From a virus, in the IMG/VR virus record IMGVR_UViG_3300026077_000506, positions 1-27,605 of that record: 27,605 bases of DNA; one strand, given 5' to 3'. A program made the position numbers and the translations under genes. Positions within the stretch are counted from its first letter, which is position 1, and the number at the start of each line of letters is the position of its first letter. The notes under the pieces are model-generated. The model was not told where the DNA came from and did no database searches. It was given only the letters and a program-made list of their open reading frames with translations. Shown piece after piece: positions 14,262 to 20,006 of the stretch.

Positions 14262-14398
14262 TGATCAATGACTTCCTTGATAATCTGGCAGCCATTCAAT
14301 ATAGAAAAATGCATGTCGAAGGCAAACGTTGCGATGTGTGTGATATGCTCTGCCCTTGCAAGTGTGCCGACTGCGATTGCAGTCCCAGTCGTCCCTAA
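14261..14398 (+). CDS. Candidate 45-residue cysteine-rich protein in an overlapping frame
   Basis: The ATG overlaps the stop of the preceding gene (TAATG), a common coupling arrangement in this window. The frame encodes 45 residues, MINDFLDNLAAIQYRKM followed by a region with seven cysteines in CDVCDMLCPCKCADCDC, then SPSRP. The pattern could bind metal. Most of it overlaps the signal-peptide region of the next gene in another frame, so one of the two readings may be incidental. The local G+C is clearly above the surroundings, as may happen under dual coding. Confidence 0.4.
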   Translation: MINDFLDNLAAIQYRKMHVEGKRCDVCDMLCPCKCADCDCSPSRP

Positions 14399-14759
14399 TT
14401 TTACCCAGGGCTCGATGACCTCAAACACGGAGACAACATCTACCGTAACTGAGACGATCAATAGTATGAATTACGATACTGGGTATCAATATGTGGTAAC
14501 TGGTACAAATATTTCCCACGATGGGAACACTATTTCAGCACCAAACACAACTGGAAATAGTAATACATTAAATGGAGTGACTTCAACATGGACGAACTTG
14601 GATCTACAAAACAAACCAAACTTTACAATAACAACACCAGGAGAAGCGTTTCAATTTACAGAAAGTTATTCTGGCCCAGGACTCTCAAATCACACAATAA
14701 TAAATCGCACAACAACCATCCAAAGCGTCACAAACACGACAAGCACGTTCTCAAACTGA
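14313..14759 (+). CDS. Exported Thr/Asn-rich protein, second of three
   Basis: From the ATG at 14313 this is 148 residues with a signal peptide MSKANVAMCVICSALASVPTAIA. An in-frame ATG at 14268 would add 15 residues before it. The mature protein is rich in Thr, Asn and Ser (for example TETTSTVTETIN) and contains repeated N-x-T/S sequences. It resembles the preceding exported protein in two places, supporting a tandem duplication. It ends inside the overlapping start region of the third exported gene. Likely secreted or virion-associated; no family recognised. Confidence 0.75.
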   Translation: MSKANVAMCVICSALASVPTAIAVPVVPNFTQGSMTSNTETTSTVTETINSMNYDTGYQYVVTGTNISHDGNTISAPNTTGNSNTLNGVTSTWTNLDLQNKPNFTITTPGEAFQFTESYSGPGLSNHTIINRTTTIQSVTNTTSTFSN

Positions 14760-15454
14760 TATCACTGTGTCTCACAGTTGGAACAGCAACCCCATCATTC
14801 GCTTCAGACATTGGGGGTGTTTCTGCTACAGCAAATCCAGTCGCCAATAGTTCTGGCTCAGTTACCAATCAAGCTATACAAGTTTTACAGGGTCCGTATA
14901 TAACTAATACTTATGGAAATGGTATACAATGTCAAGGTCCTACTATGAACGTAACACCATTTGCAACAGGAAATATCGCAGTCAAACGTCCTTATGAAGA
15001 TTATTGGATGGATCCAGTGTACAATAATGTAGACGCAAATAATGACGATGTGCCCGATAATCCAGGAGAAATTTTATATTATAAACCAGTTCGCACAGGA
15101 CAAAAAGATAGTAGCACATTATCAATAGGTATATCTGCAACTTGGTCTAAACCATTAGATAAGAAACTACAAGAGCAATGCAAACAGGCAGCAGATGCAA
15201 ATATCGCATTGATGAATCAAGCAGTCGCTAATAAAAGATTAGATTTTGAGATTGCAAGATTAAAGAACTGTGGTGAATTGATGAAGGCAGGAATAATTTT
15301 CAAACCTGGTACTGAATATGCAAAGGTATGTGCAGATGTAATGCTTATAAATCCACCAGGTGTCGTTGCGAATCATACACACGAATTACCAGTAAAACCA
15401 CCCATCAGTAATGATGCGAATGTATTGAAAGAAATATCTATTGGTAATAATTAA
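14588..15454 (+). CDS. Exported protein with conserved C-terminal domain, third of three
   Basis: The only ATG upstream of the signal-like segment is at 14588, preceded at about 10 nt by GGAG. This gives 288 residues with a long basic N-region (SHNNHPKRHKHDKH) and then a hydrophobic core VLKLISLCLTVGTATPSFA. The mature part includes GNGIQCQGPTMNVTPFATGN and a C-terminal helical domain with CKQAADANIALMNQAVANKR and RLDFEIARLKNCGELMKAGI. The first 172 nt overlap the previous gene in another frame, so the true start may instead be a non-ATG codon near 14747-14759 (a CTG lies at 14756). The stop shares TTAA with the convergent gene. Confidence 0.75.
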   Translation: MDELGSTKQTKLYNNNTRRSVSIYRKLFWPRTLKSHNNKSHNNHPKRHKHDKHVLKLISLCLTVGTATPSFASDIGGVSATANPVANSSGSVTNQAIQVLQGPYITNTYGNGIQCQGPTMNVTPFATGNIAVKRPYEDYWMDPVYNNVDANNDDVPDNPGEILYYKPVRTGQKDSSTLSIGISATWSKPLDKKLQEQCKQAADANIALMNQAVANKRLDFEIARLKNCGELMKAGIIFKPGTEYAKVCADVMLINPPGVVANHTHELPVKPPISNDANVLKEISIGNN

Positions 15455-16224
15455 TTTTTCTTTTTAATTGGGGGTAATCCCTTCTTTTCTCGATACTTAT
15501 TTGTTTGTATTTCTGAACGGGTGGGTGGTTCAATTTTCTTTCCTAATTTTTTCTGTAATGTCTTCCATAATTTTGTAATTACAGGTTTAAATATTCTCAA
15601 TAATAAAGGTGTAGCAGCTGCAGATGCTGTTGCCACTATGGCTATTGCTGCTGTGGTTGTGGCTTGATTAGTAGAAGGTAAATATTTTTCAACAGCAGTA
15701 GTTGGTTCATATAAAACTACACAAGTTGTACCTTGTATTTCGTGACCTATAACTCTCTCATCACCCTTCTGTGTTAAGTCACCAACTCTTGGTTGATTAG
15801 GTGCAGGGCAAGGAGTTTCTTTTTCTTCTCCACCAACATCACTTGTATCGGGAGGTGTAGGTGGTTCGACTTCTGGTGGGGGTGAAACAGGTGGTGGTGG
15901 AGTTTCTTTTTTAATGATTAATTGCTCTGGTGTATATTCCATTGCATCATATGTTGGATACTCACCATGAGGACATAACGTTGTTGTACCTTTTTCATCC
16001 TGATTTACTAGGTCTTTATCAAAAGGTAATCTTGATACATGGTTTTTATTATCCTGATGCATCTTGACGCAACCAGGTATCTCCACAATTGGAAATCCAA
16101 TTTGTGTTGTAATCGGTGGATGATTACTTGGAATACTGGGTATTCCATATATCCACTGTTGATTACTAACAACAACATTAGGTATTGTTATATTAGGTAC
16201 ATCAATATTATTTACTGGGGACAT
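15451..16224 (-). CDS. Proline-rich, C-terminally anchored membrane protein
   Basis: This 257-residue protein has an N-terminal region of short repeats rich in Asn, Pro and Ile (VPNITIPNVVVSN). A polyproline stretch (ETPPPPVSPPPEVEPPTPP) spans roughly residues 110-130. A conserved-looking segment with EPTTAVEKYLPSTNQA precedes a hydrophobic Ala-rich helix near residue 195, and the end is a basic tail (KKGLPPIKKKN). The ATG at 16224 is chosen because only GTG codons lie upstream; GGTGGTG precedes it. It overlaps the upstream small membrane gene by 17 nt. The layout (Pro-rich spacer plus anchor) suggests an envelope-spanning protein; it faces the exported genes and may work with them. Confidence 0.75.
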   Translation of the reverse strand: MSPVNNIDVPNITIPNVVVSNQQWIYGIPSIPSNHPPITTQIGFPIVEIPGCVKMHQDNKNHVSRLPFDKDLVNQDEKGTTTLCPHGEYPTYDAMEYTPEQLIIKKETPPPPVSPPPEVEPPTPPDTSDVGGEEKETPCPAPNQPRVGDLTQKGDERVIGHEIQGTTCVVLYEPTTAVEKYLPSTNQATTTAAIAIVATASAAATPLLLRIFKPVITKLWKTLQKKLGKKIEPPTRSEIQTNKYREKKGLPPIKKKN

Positions 16225-16420
16225 AAACACCACCAGATTGTTTAGGCATTACAAATTTTATCTGTTTGTACACCTCTTCAATAATAGTATCTTTAATAAA
16301 CTTTCGATTTTCATCAACTCTTTTATCATACATCTTCAAATTGTATAATAAAGCAGCAAACATAAAAAGGTTGATACCTAAAGATACACCAACTCCAATT
16401 TTAAATAACAAAGATTTCAT
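16208..16420 (-). CDS. Small single-pass membrane protein
   Basis: This 70-residue protein has a hydrophobic segment at residues 4-27 (LLFKIGVGVSLGINLFMFAALLY) followed by a charged helical tail containing DKRVDENRKFIKDTIIEEVYKQ. It starts in an ATGA overlap with the gene upstream. A single-pass protein with a coiled-coil-like tail next to another such protein could be part of the lysis or envelope apparatus, but no family is recognisable. Confidence 0.72.
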   Translation of the reverse strand: MKSLLFKIGVGVSLGINLFMFAALLYNLKMYDKRVDENRKFIKDTIIEEVYKQIKFVMPKQSGGVYVPSK

Positions 16421-16605
16421 TTTGTTTCTTCAATTGCTTCTTTAACAATCTGTTTAAGTTGTCGTACTTGTCTTTTAGTAAAAGCATCTGTACCAAACTT
16501 TTTGTCTATCCATTTCTTTCCATACCAGAATACGAATAGAACTGCAAGTAAAGCAAAACCTTCACCCCAAGATAAGTTCCATGCCCATTGAAAAAATTCC
16601 CACAT
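16417..16605 (-). CDS. Small single-pass membrane protein, Trp-rich N-terminus
   Basis: This 62-residue protein starts MWEFFQWAWNLSWGEGFALL, with a membrane helix (about residues 15-29) and a basic helical tail (KRQVRQLKQIVKEAIEETK). A good Shine-Dalgarno GAGGG lies 8 nt before the ATG. It overlaps the next gene by ATGA. The size and topology would suit a holin or accessory membrane protein, but that is only a guess. Confidence 0.72.
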   Translation of the reverse strand: MWEFFQWAWNLSWGEGFALLAVLFVFWYGKKWIDKKFGTDAFTKRQVRQLKQIVKEAIEETK

Positions 16606-16607
16606 AA

Positions 16608-17063
16608 TTAACCCTCTAATAATGTACCATGTGCTCTTCTTATCTCTCTTAACTCTTCAAAGTTCTTTTGCTTTGTTCCACCATCATATGCCCAAGCATA
16701 TCCTTCTTCAATCATTTTTTCGTTGAGCGATACCACATCATCGCCAACGTATAACCAACCAAGCAACCTACCATACTTACCCATGCCACCTTGGAGTTCA
16801 GTTCTAATAGTGAGTTCATCATCTCCATCAATTGTATCCTCTAAATTTTTCTTCATCCAGTTTGTAGCATCTAATCCCAATGCTTTCTCTTCTAAATCTC
16901 TTGTCCTTTTCTCAGGAGTATCAACTCCTGCAACTCTGACTCTTTCTTTTTTGTAAAGGTCAAATCCTAAGTCGATTGTTACATCAATAGTGTCTCCATC
17001 GACAACTCTATTGATTTCCGTTACTCGGAAGTTGTAACAACTCTTCCGACTCGGTGGAACCAT
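16608..17063 (-). CDS. Staphylococcal nuclease-like thermonuclease
   Basis: This SNase-fold nuclease of about 151 residues cuts DNA or RNA phosphodiesters with calcium in the family. The motifs are INRVVDGDTIDVTIDLG, VRVAGVDTPEKR and KYGRLLGWLY, giving the family's catalytic Arg (VRVAG), Glu (TPE) and Arg (YGR). No signal peptide is visible, so it probably acts in the cytoplasm, for example on host nucleic acid. The start is uncertain: ATG codons exist at 17063 and 17072 and a GTG at 17093. I chose 17063, which has GGGAG just upstream and shortens the overlap with the lipoprotein gene. Confidence 0.88.
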   Translation of the reverse strand: MVPPSRKSCYNFRVTEINRVVDGDTIDVTIDLGFDLYKKERVRVAGVDTPEKRTRDLEEKALGLDATNWMKKNLEDTIDGDDELTIRTELQGGMGKYGRLLGWLYVGDDVVSLNEKMIEEGYAWAYDGGTKQKNFEELREIRRAHGTLLEG

Positions 17064-17376
17064 TGCTCCCATATTTAAATTCTGCAAGTGCACTATTTAT
17101 AGCATCGGAAGGTATGGTTGCATTTTTTTCTATCTGACCTTTTCTTACATTTCTTTGAAACATCATCTGTATGCTCTGCCAGTGATGTGGATTGTAAATA
17201 TCAATTTCGCCTTTAAGTTGTTCTTTTGGTAATTCAACGGGTTTAACAAGTATCAAATCTTTAGGACAATGTGTAGGTTCACCATCTAAACGAGGACTAC
17301 AAGCGTGTGCAGGTGGGTCTGTTATTGGTGCAGTACATCCAACCAATATAAATGGTAGTGCCAAATATTTAATCAT
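17008..17376 (-). CDS. Putative lipoprotein
   Basis: From the ATG at 17376 this is 122 residues with a lipoprotein signal MIKYLALPFILVGCTAP, where LVGC is a good lipobox and Cys14 the lipidation site. An ATG at 17394 adds six residues. The mature protein has two more cysteines (HACSPRLDGEPTHC), a Lys/Pro/Glu segment and no second membrane helix. It overlaps the nuclease gene by 56 nt and the small membrane gene upstream by 8 nt. A spanin-like or envelope role is possible given small membrane neighbours, but nothing proves it. Confidence 0.72.
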   Translation of the reverse strand: MIKYLALPFILVGCTAPITDPPAHACSPRLDGEPTHCPKDLILVKPVELPKEQLKGEIDIYNPHHWQSIQMMFQRNVRKGQIEKNATIPSDAINSALAEFKYGSNGSTESEELLQLPSNGNQ

Positions 17377-17485
17377 TCGGGAAGAAGTGATCATATCTCA
17401 TTATGTAGTATATTATTATTGTAACAGCAATTAATAGAATTGCAACCATTATAACAATCGACCAAGTAACCGTTTGAGCTGCCAT
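17369..17485 (-). CDS. 38-residue single-pass membrane peptide
   Basis: A short frame MAAQTVTWSIVIMVAILLI... is almost entirely one membrane helix (residues 5-28) with a short tail RYDHFFPND. It has a strong Shine-Dalgarno (GGAGG) 8 nt before the ATG, better than most genes here, which argues that it is translated. It overlaps the stop region of the preceding 32-residue frame and the start of the lipoprotein gene. Confidence 0.65.
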   Translation of the reverse strand: MAAQTVTWSIVIMVAILLIAVTIIIYYIMRYDHFFPND

Positions 17486-17547
17486 AACTTAATCCTCCAC
17501 CATTTACGTTTACGTTGAACTGGTAATATTTCTTTGAAGCGATGCAT
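17449..17547 (-). CDS. Candidate 32-residue cationic Trp/Arg/Lys-rich peptide
   Basis: The ATG overlaps the TAA of the upstream gene (TAATG). The frame encodes 32 residues including VQRKRKWWRIKLWQLKRLL, which is highly basic and amphipathic with three tryptophans. The last third overlaps the following 38-residue gene in another frame. The coupling favours translation, but the shortness makes it uncertain. Membrane interaction is suggested by composition only. Confidence 0.35.
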   Translation of the reverse strand: MHRFKEILPVQRKRKWWRIKLWQLKRLLGRLL

Positions 17548-17795
17548 TAAATACCTTGGTCTTTATACCTTTCAAAAAATTCTTGTAGAGATGATTGGCA
17601 CTGACCTTTATTTTCCTTTGGATAGTCATCTTTATATCCTTTAATTCTTTTCCACTCATTATGAAGTGCTCCTAACAACCACGCTTGAGATAAACTATGA
17701 GGTCCTTTCTCTAATAGTTCAAGATGACGTTTATTATTGCAAAAGTTCTTAGCGTAATCCTCTCTCCAATTTGAGTCATCATATGTTTTTTCCAT
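17547..17795 (-). CDS. Small soluble protein, unknown
   Basis: This 82-residue hydrophilic protein starts MEKTYDDSNWREDYAKNFC and ends LQEFFERYKDQGI; it is rich in Lys, Glu, Tyr and Trp. There is no membrane segment and no motif I recognise. TAATG overlaps at both ends link it to the two-helix membrane gene upstream and to the basic peptide frame downstream, so it belongs to the run that begins at the promoter overlapping the PTOX stop. Confidence 0.75.
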   Translation of the reverse strand: MEKTYDDSNWREDYAKNFCNNKRHLELLEKGPHSLSQAWLLGALHNEWKRIKGYKDDYPKENKGQCQSSLQEFFERYKDQGI

Positions 17796-18064
17796 TATAA
17801 TCCTTCACTCCAAAAAGTATCTACAGGTGTTTGCATATTTCTAGAAATTACAAATAAACCAATATTTGTCATAAACCAAAATATATTTATTATCCAAGCA
17901 TTTCTCCAAAGGTATTTTCGATTATATTCTACTATGTAAATATTCCTCTCATTGTTAGTTCTCTTAACAAACTGCTCTAATACTAATGCGACCACAAAAC
18001 CGATTGCATATATGTAAAAAGCAAAGTTAAGAAAACTAGATGAGAGGAGTAAAAAAGATAACAT
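17795..18064 (-). CDS. Two-helix membrane protein, unknown
   Basis: This 89-residue protein has two hydrophobic segments (about residues 2-30 and 57-73) separated by a charged loop with VKRTNNERN and YNRKYLWRN. It is the first gene behind a sigma70-like promoter overlapping the PTOX stop. The location right after PTOX is suggestive of a link to photosynthetic electron flow, but the sequence itself gives no support. No family recognised. Confidence 0.75.
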   Translation of the reverse strand: MLSFLLLSSSFLNFAFYIYAIGFVVALVLEQFVKRTNNERNIYIVEYNRKYLWRNAWIINIFWFMTNIGLFVISRNMQTPVDTFWSEGL

Positions 18065-18090
18065 TAAATTGTAACGAGGTTGTAATATTT

Positions 18091-18119
18091 ATTATATCAC
18101 ATAATCATTGACATCGCAA
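18091..18119 (-). promoter_or_regulatory. Sigma70-like promoter TTGCGA-N17-TATAAT
   Basis: The -10 TATAAT (18091-18096) follows directly after the PTOX stop codon TGA, whose TG also makes an extended -10 (TGATATAAT). A -35-like TTGCGA (18114-18119) lies 17 nt upstream inside the PTOX gene. It faces the membrane protein gene at 18064. Confidence 0.65.
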
Positions 18120-18600
18120 CTTGTAACTCTTTTGCGTGTGCGAGTTCATCCTCTGCAATCTCTGCAATTCTTTTATCTTCTGGATGGTATGCAACGTATT
18201 TAACGTAAGTCTCATATGCGTGTTTTTCAATCTTCATATTGATATCATACGCATTTATTGGACTAATGAAATAATAAGCAACCATAATCCAATAGTAAAA
18301 AAGAACCAAGTGTTTAGCGAAGAATCTGTCAATCCAGTATTCATTGCCTCCACGAGTTTCCATCTCCTCCAAGTGTTCTGTTTCATTTAATGCCTGATAG
18401 AAATGTTCCTTCATTAGATATGTATGGTCTTCACCTCTCAGACCTAGTGACTCACGAAAATGTAATACACTAATAAATGAGAAGTAAGGTGCTCTTGCAA
18501 TTACTTCAAGCACCCAGAACCTCTGAAAGTCTCTACCTCTGTAGAGAAAATCTAATATGTAAATTGTGGTGTCTAACACCCAAGTATTGAATTTTTTCAT
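18097..18600 (-). CDS. ptox: Plastoquinol terminal oxidase (PTOX), cyanophage type
   Basis: This 167-residue di-iron oxidase of the alternative oxidase family passes electrons from plastoquinol to oxygen, making water. All six iron ligands can be placed: Glu32 (VLEVIARAPYF), Glu73 and His76 (NETEHL), Glu125 (EKHAYETY), Glu152 and His155 (EDELAHAKE). Hydrophobic stretches around residues 97-112 fit monotopic membrane binding. It starts in an ATGA overlap with the plastocyanin gene. In infected cells it is thought to act as an electron valve that keeps photosystem II working and ATP made while carbon fixation falls. Compared with chloroplast enzymes it is short, as in other cyanophages. Confidence 0.95.
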   Translation of the reverse strand: MKKFNTWVLDTTIYILDFLYRGRDFQRFWVLEVIARAPYFSFISVLHFRESLGLRGEDHTYLMKEHFYQALNETEHLEEMETRGGNEYWIDRFFAKHLVLFYYWIMVAYYFISPINAYDINMKIEKHAYETYVKYVAYHPEDKRIAEIAEDELAHAKELQVAMSMIM

Positions 18601-18956
18601 TCGACGTGAATAACTCCTTTCATTCCTGCACCTGCATGAGGTTCACATTGAAATTCATAATCTCCAGACTCTGGGAAAGTAACCTCGAAACTTTCCCCAC
18701 CCATAAAAGCTAAATCAGAATGTGATAACTCAGGATGGTCTGTAACTACCATATTATGTGGTGGTAGTTCACCATTTTTAAATGTGACAGTATCACCTGC
18801 ACTTATGGTGATTTCATTTGGTTCAAAGATTAGATTACCTCCAGAACCCATTGTAACCTCTGCTGCATATGCAACTTTAGGACCTAGTGCAATTGCAAAC
18901 ATAATTACAAATAACCACCAAGCTTGTAATAGATACTTTAATTTAAAGATTTTCAT
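18597..18956 (-). CDS. petE: Plastocyanin
   Basis: This 119-residue blue-copper protein carries electrons from cytochrome b6f to photosystem I in the thylakoid lumen. The export signal is MKIFKLKYLLQAWW... ending AYA, with cleavage near residue 31. The copper ligands are His67 (LPPHNMV), Cys104 and His107 (QCEPH) and Met112 (GAGM). The -VTFKNGELPPHN- and -YEFQCEPHAGAGMKG- segments are textbook plastocyanin. An AGGAG ribosome site lies inside the end of the upstream 53-residue gene, which overlaps the ATG by ATGA. It sits next to PTOX, so two electron-transfer proteins are translated together. Confidence 0.96.
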   Translation of the reverse strand: MKIFKLKYLLQAWWLFVIMFAIALGPKVAYAAEVTMGSGGNLIFEPNEITISAGDTVTFKNGELPPHNMVVTDHPELSHSDLAFMGGESFEVTFPESGDYEFQCEPHAGAGMKGVIHVE

Positions 18957-19114
18957 TTAATCTCCTTAATTGAATCCAAAGAAAAAGGATGTGCCTGTAG
19001 ATACGGTACATCCTCTCTTGCGTGTTTTACGGCTTCCCATGCGTCTTCCGCATATTCGCCTATTTCGTAATGTTTGTTTTGTTGGTCGTGCCAACCGAGT
19101 GTGTAGTGGGACAT
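18953..19114 (-). CDS. 53-residue small protein upstream of plastocyanin
   Basis: An ATG-to-TGA frame encodes 53 residues starting MSHYTLGWHDQQNKHYEIG and ending HPFSLDSIKEIK. Its composition is hydrophilic, rich in His, Glu and Asp, with no membrane part. The stop forms an ATGA overlap with petE, and the petE ribosome site AAGGAG lies in its last codons, so the gene is evidently the first of the petE-PTOX unit. A GGAG lies 12 nt before the start. Function unknown. Confidence 0.75.
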   Translation of the reverse strand: MSHYTLGWHDQQNKHYEIGEYAEDAWEAVKHAREDVPYLQAHPFSLDSIKEIK

Positions 19115-19177
19115 GATGCTTTTCAACTCCAGTACATATTATATATAATAGCACACTAGGTATAAATACGCATCAAT

Positions 19178-19193
19178 GTGTGGACTCCCACAC
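19178..19193. other. Short GC-rich hairpin after the small membrane gene
   Basis: GTGTGG-ACTC-CCACAC forms a 6-bp stem with a 4-nt loop right at the stop codon of the 59-residue gene. On the minus strand it is not followed by a T run; on the plus strand a T-rich stretch follows. It could be a weak terminator or an RNA stabiliser. Confidence 0.3.
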
Positions 19194-19372
19194 TAATTGA
19201 ACTTTCTTTTTCTTCTTATCTTAACAATTGACATACCTGCAATTAAACCTGCAATAACACCTAATGTTGAGATTGCGACTACAGTGCTGAATATCAATTC
19301 AACTGGCACCATAGGTTGTGCTTCCCAAGTACCTGGTAGTGTGTATACTGATGGATTAGAACCAAAAATCAT
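19193..19372 (-). CDS. 59-residue small membrane protein
   Basis: This ATG-to-TAG frame encodes 59 residues: a start MIFGSNPSVYTLPGTWEAQP, one hydrophobic helix (about residues 25-50, IFSTVVAISTLGVIAGLIAG), and a basic end KIRRKRKFN. The topology would be N-terminus outside or in the lumen, and the basic tail inside. It has its own promoter, TTGCCA-N16-TATAAT, starting 26 nt before the ATG. Lying before petE and PTOX, it may belong to the photosynthesis module, but the sequence gives no known family. Confidence 0.7.
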   Translation of the reverse strand: MIFGSNPSVYTLPGTWEAQPMVPVELIFSTVVAISTLGVIAGLIAGMSIVKIRRKRKFN

Positions 19373-19397
19373 TTTACTAAATCTTTTCTATATGTAT

Positions 19398-19425
19398 ATT
19401 ATAGCAACTGAGATTTAGTTGGCAA
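19398..19425 (-). promoter_or_regulatory. Sigma70-like promoter TTGCCA-N16-TATAAT
   Basis: The minus strand has TTGCCA (19420-19425), 16 nt, then TATAAT (19398-19403), facing the 59-residue membrane gene and perhaps the plastocyanin/PTOX genes beyond. The same -35 hexamer and spacing occur before pyrE. Confidence 0.7.
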
Positions 19426-19432
19426 GTAAACT

Positions 19433-19972
19433 TTACTTAATAATATCTTCGAGTTTAAATATTGAAATAAATTCAATTTTATTATTGTCCCATACCTTAT
19501 GATTTTCTTGTCTATCAACGATTGCAATGACACGATTGACAATATAACCTGCTTCTCTTAAAACATTAACTGCCTTGATAGCACTACTACCAGTTGTAGT
19601 TACATCTTCTAATACTGTAACAACAGAACCTTTGGGTGGTTTATTACCTTCAATTACTTCTTTTGTACCATATCCTTTTGGATTCTTTCTTACAATCAAA
19701 GCATCAATATGTTTACCAGAATAATATGCTTTCTGTGCGATACCACAAACTAATGGGTCAGCACCAAGTGTAAGACCACCAACTGCTACTGATTCATCCT
19801 CTACATGTTCTATCATTAGATGCGAACATAATGCATTACCTTCACAAGATAGTGTGACAGGTTTACAGTTTATATAATGCTCTGATTCTTTACCAGACGA
19901 TAAAGTAAAGTTACCTTTTTTGTATGCTCTTTCCTTTAAAAGATGCAGCAATGTTTTTCTATGTGTTTCCAT
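19433..19972 (-). CDS. pyrE: Orotate phosphoribosyltransferase
   Basis: This 179-residue enzyme makes orotidine 5'-phosphate from orotate and PRPP in pyrimidine synthesis. Its PRPP-binding motif is VTVLEDVTTTGSSA (residues 118-131) and the flexible-loop lysines are in VRKNPKGYGT (about 94-103). FTLSSGKESEHYINC near residue 22 is the usual N-terminal family segment. The length is slightly under the bacterial 190-215. It has its own promoter, TTGCCA-N16-TAGAAT. Together with NrdB at the right edge it increases nucleotide supply for phage replication. Confidence 0.93.
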   Translation of the reverse strand: METHRKTLLHLLKERAYKKGNFTLSSGKESEHYINCKPVTLSCEGNALCSHLMIEHVEDESVAVGGLTLGADPLVCGIAQKAYYSGKHIDALIVRKNPKGYGTKEVIEGNKPPKGSVVTVLEDVTTTGSSAIKAVNVLREAGYIVNRVIAIVDRQENHKVWDNNKIEFISIFKLEDIIK

Positions 19973-19978
19973 AGTTGT

Positions 19979-20006
19979 ATTCTACCATAATAATTTATAT
20001 TGGCAA
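19979..20006 (-). promoter_or_regulatory. Sigma70-like promoter TTGCCA-N16-TAGAAT upstream of pyrE
   Basis: TTGCCA (20001-20006) and TAGAAT (19979-19984) are separated by 16 nt on the minus strand, and the pyrE ATG lies 7 nt beyond the -10. That leaves almost no leader, so the transcript may be leaderless or nearly so, or another start is used. Confidence 0.5.

Noticed and set aside
14747-14759. Programmed -1 frameshift joining the second and third exported genes
   Set aside because: There is no clear slippery heptamer or downstream structure at the junction, and each protein has its own signal-like segment, so separate genes are simpler.
18966-19154. A 62-residue minus-strand frame rich in Arg and Cys
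   Set aside because: It overlaps the 53-residue frame at 18953-19114, which has an ATGA junction to petE and holds the petE ribosome site. The longer frame has no such support and looks like a shadow.
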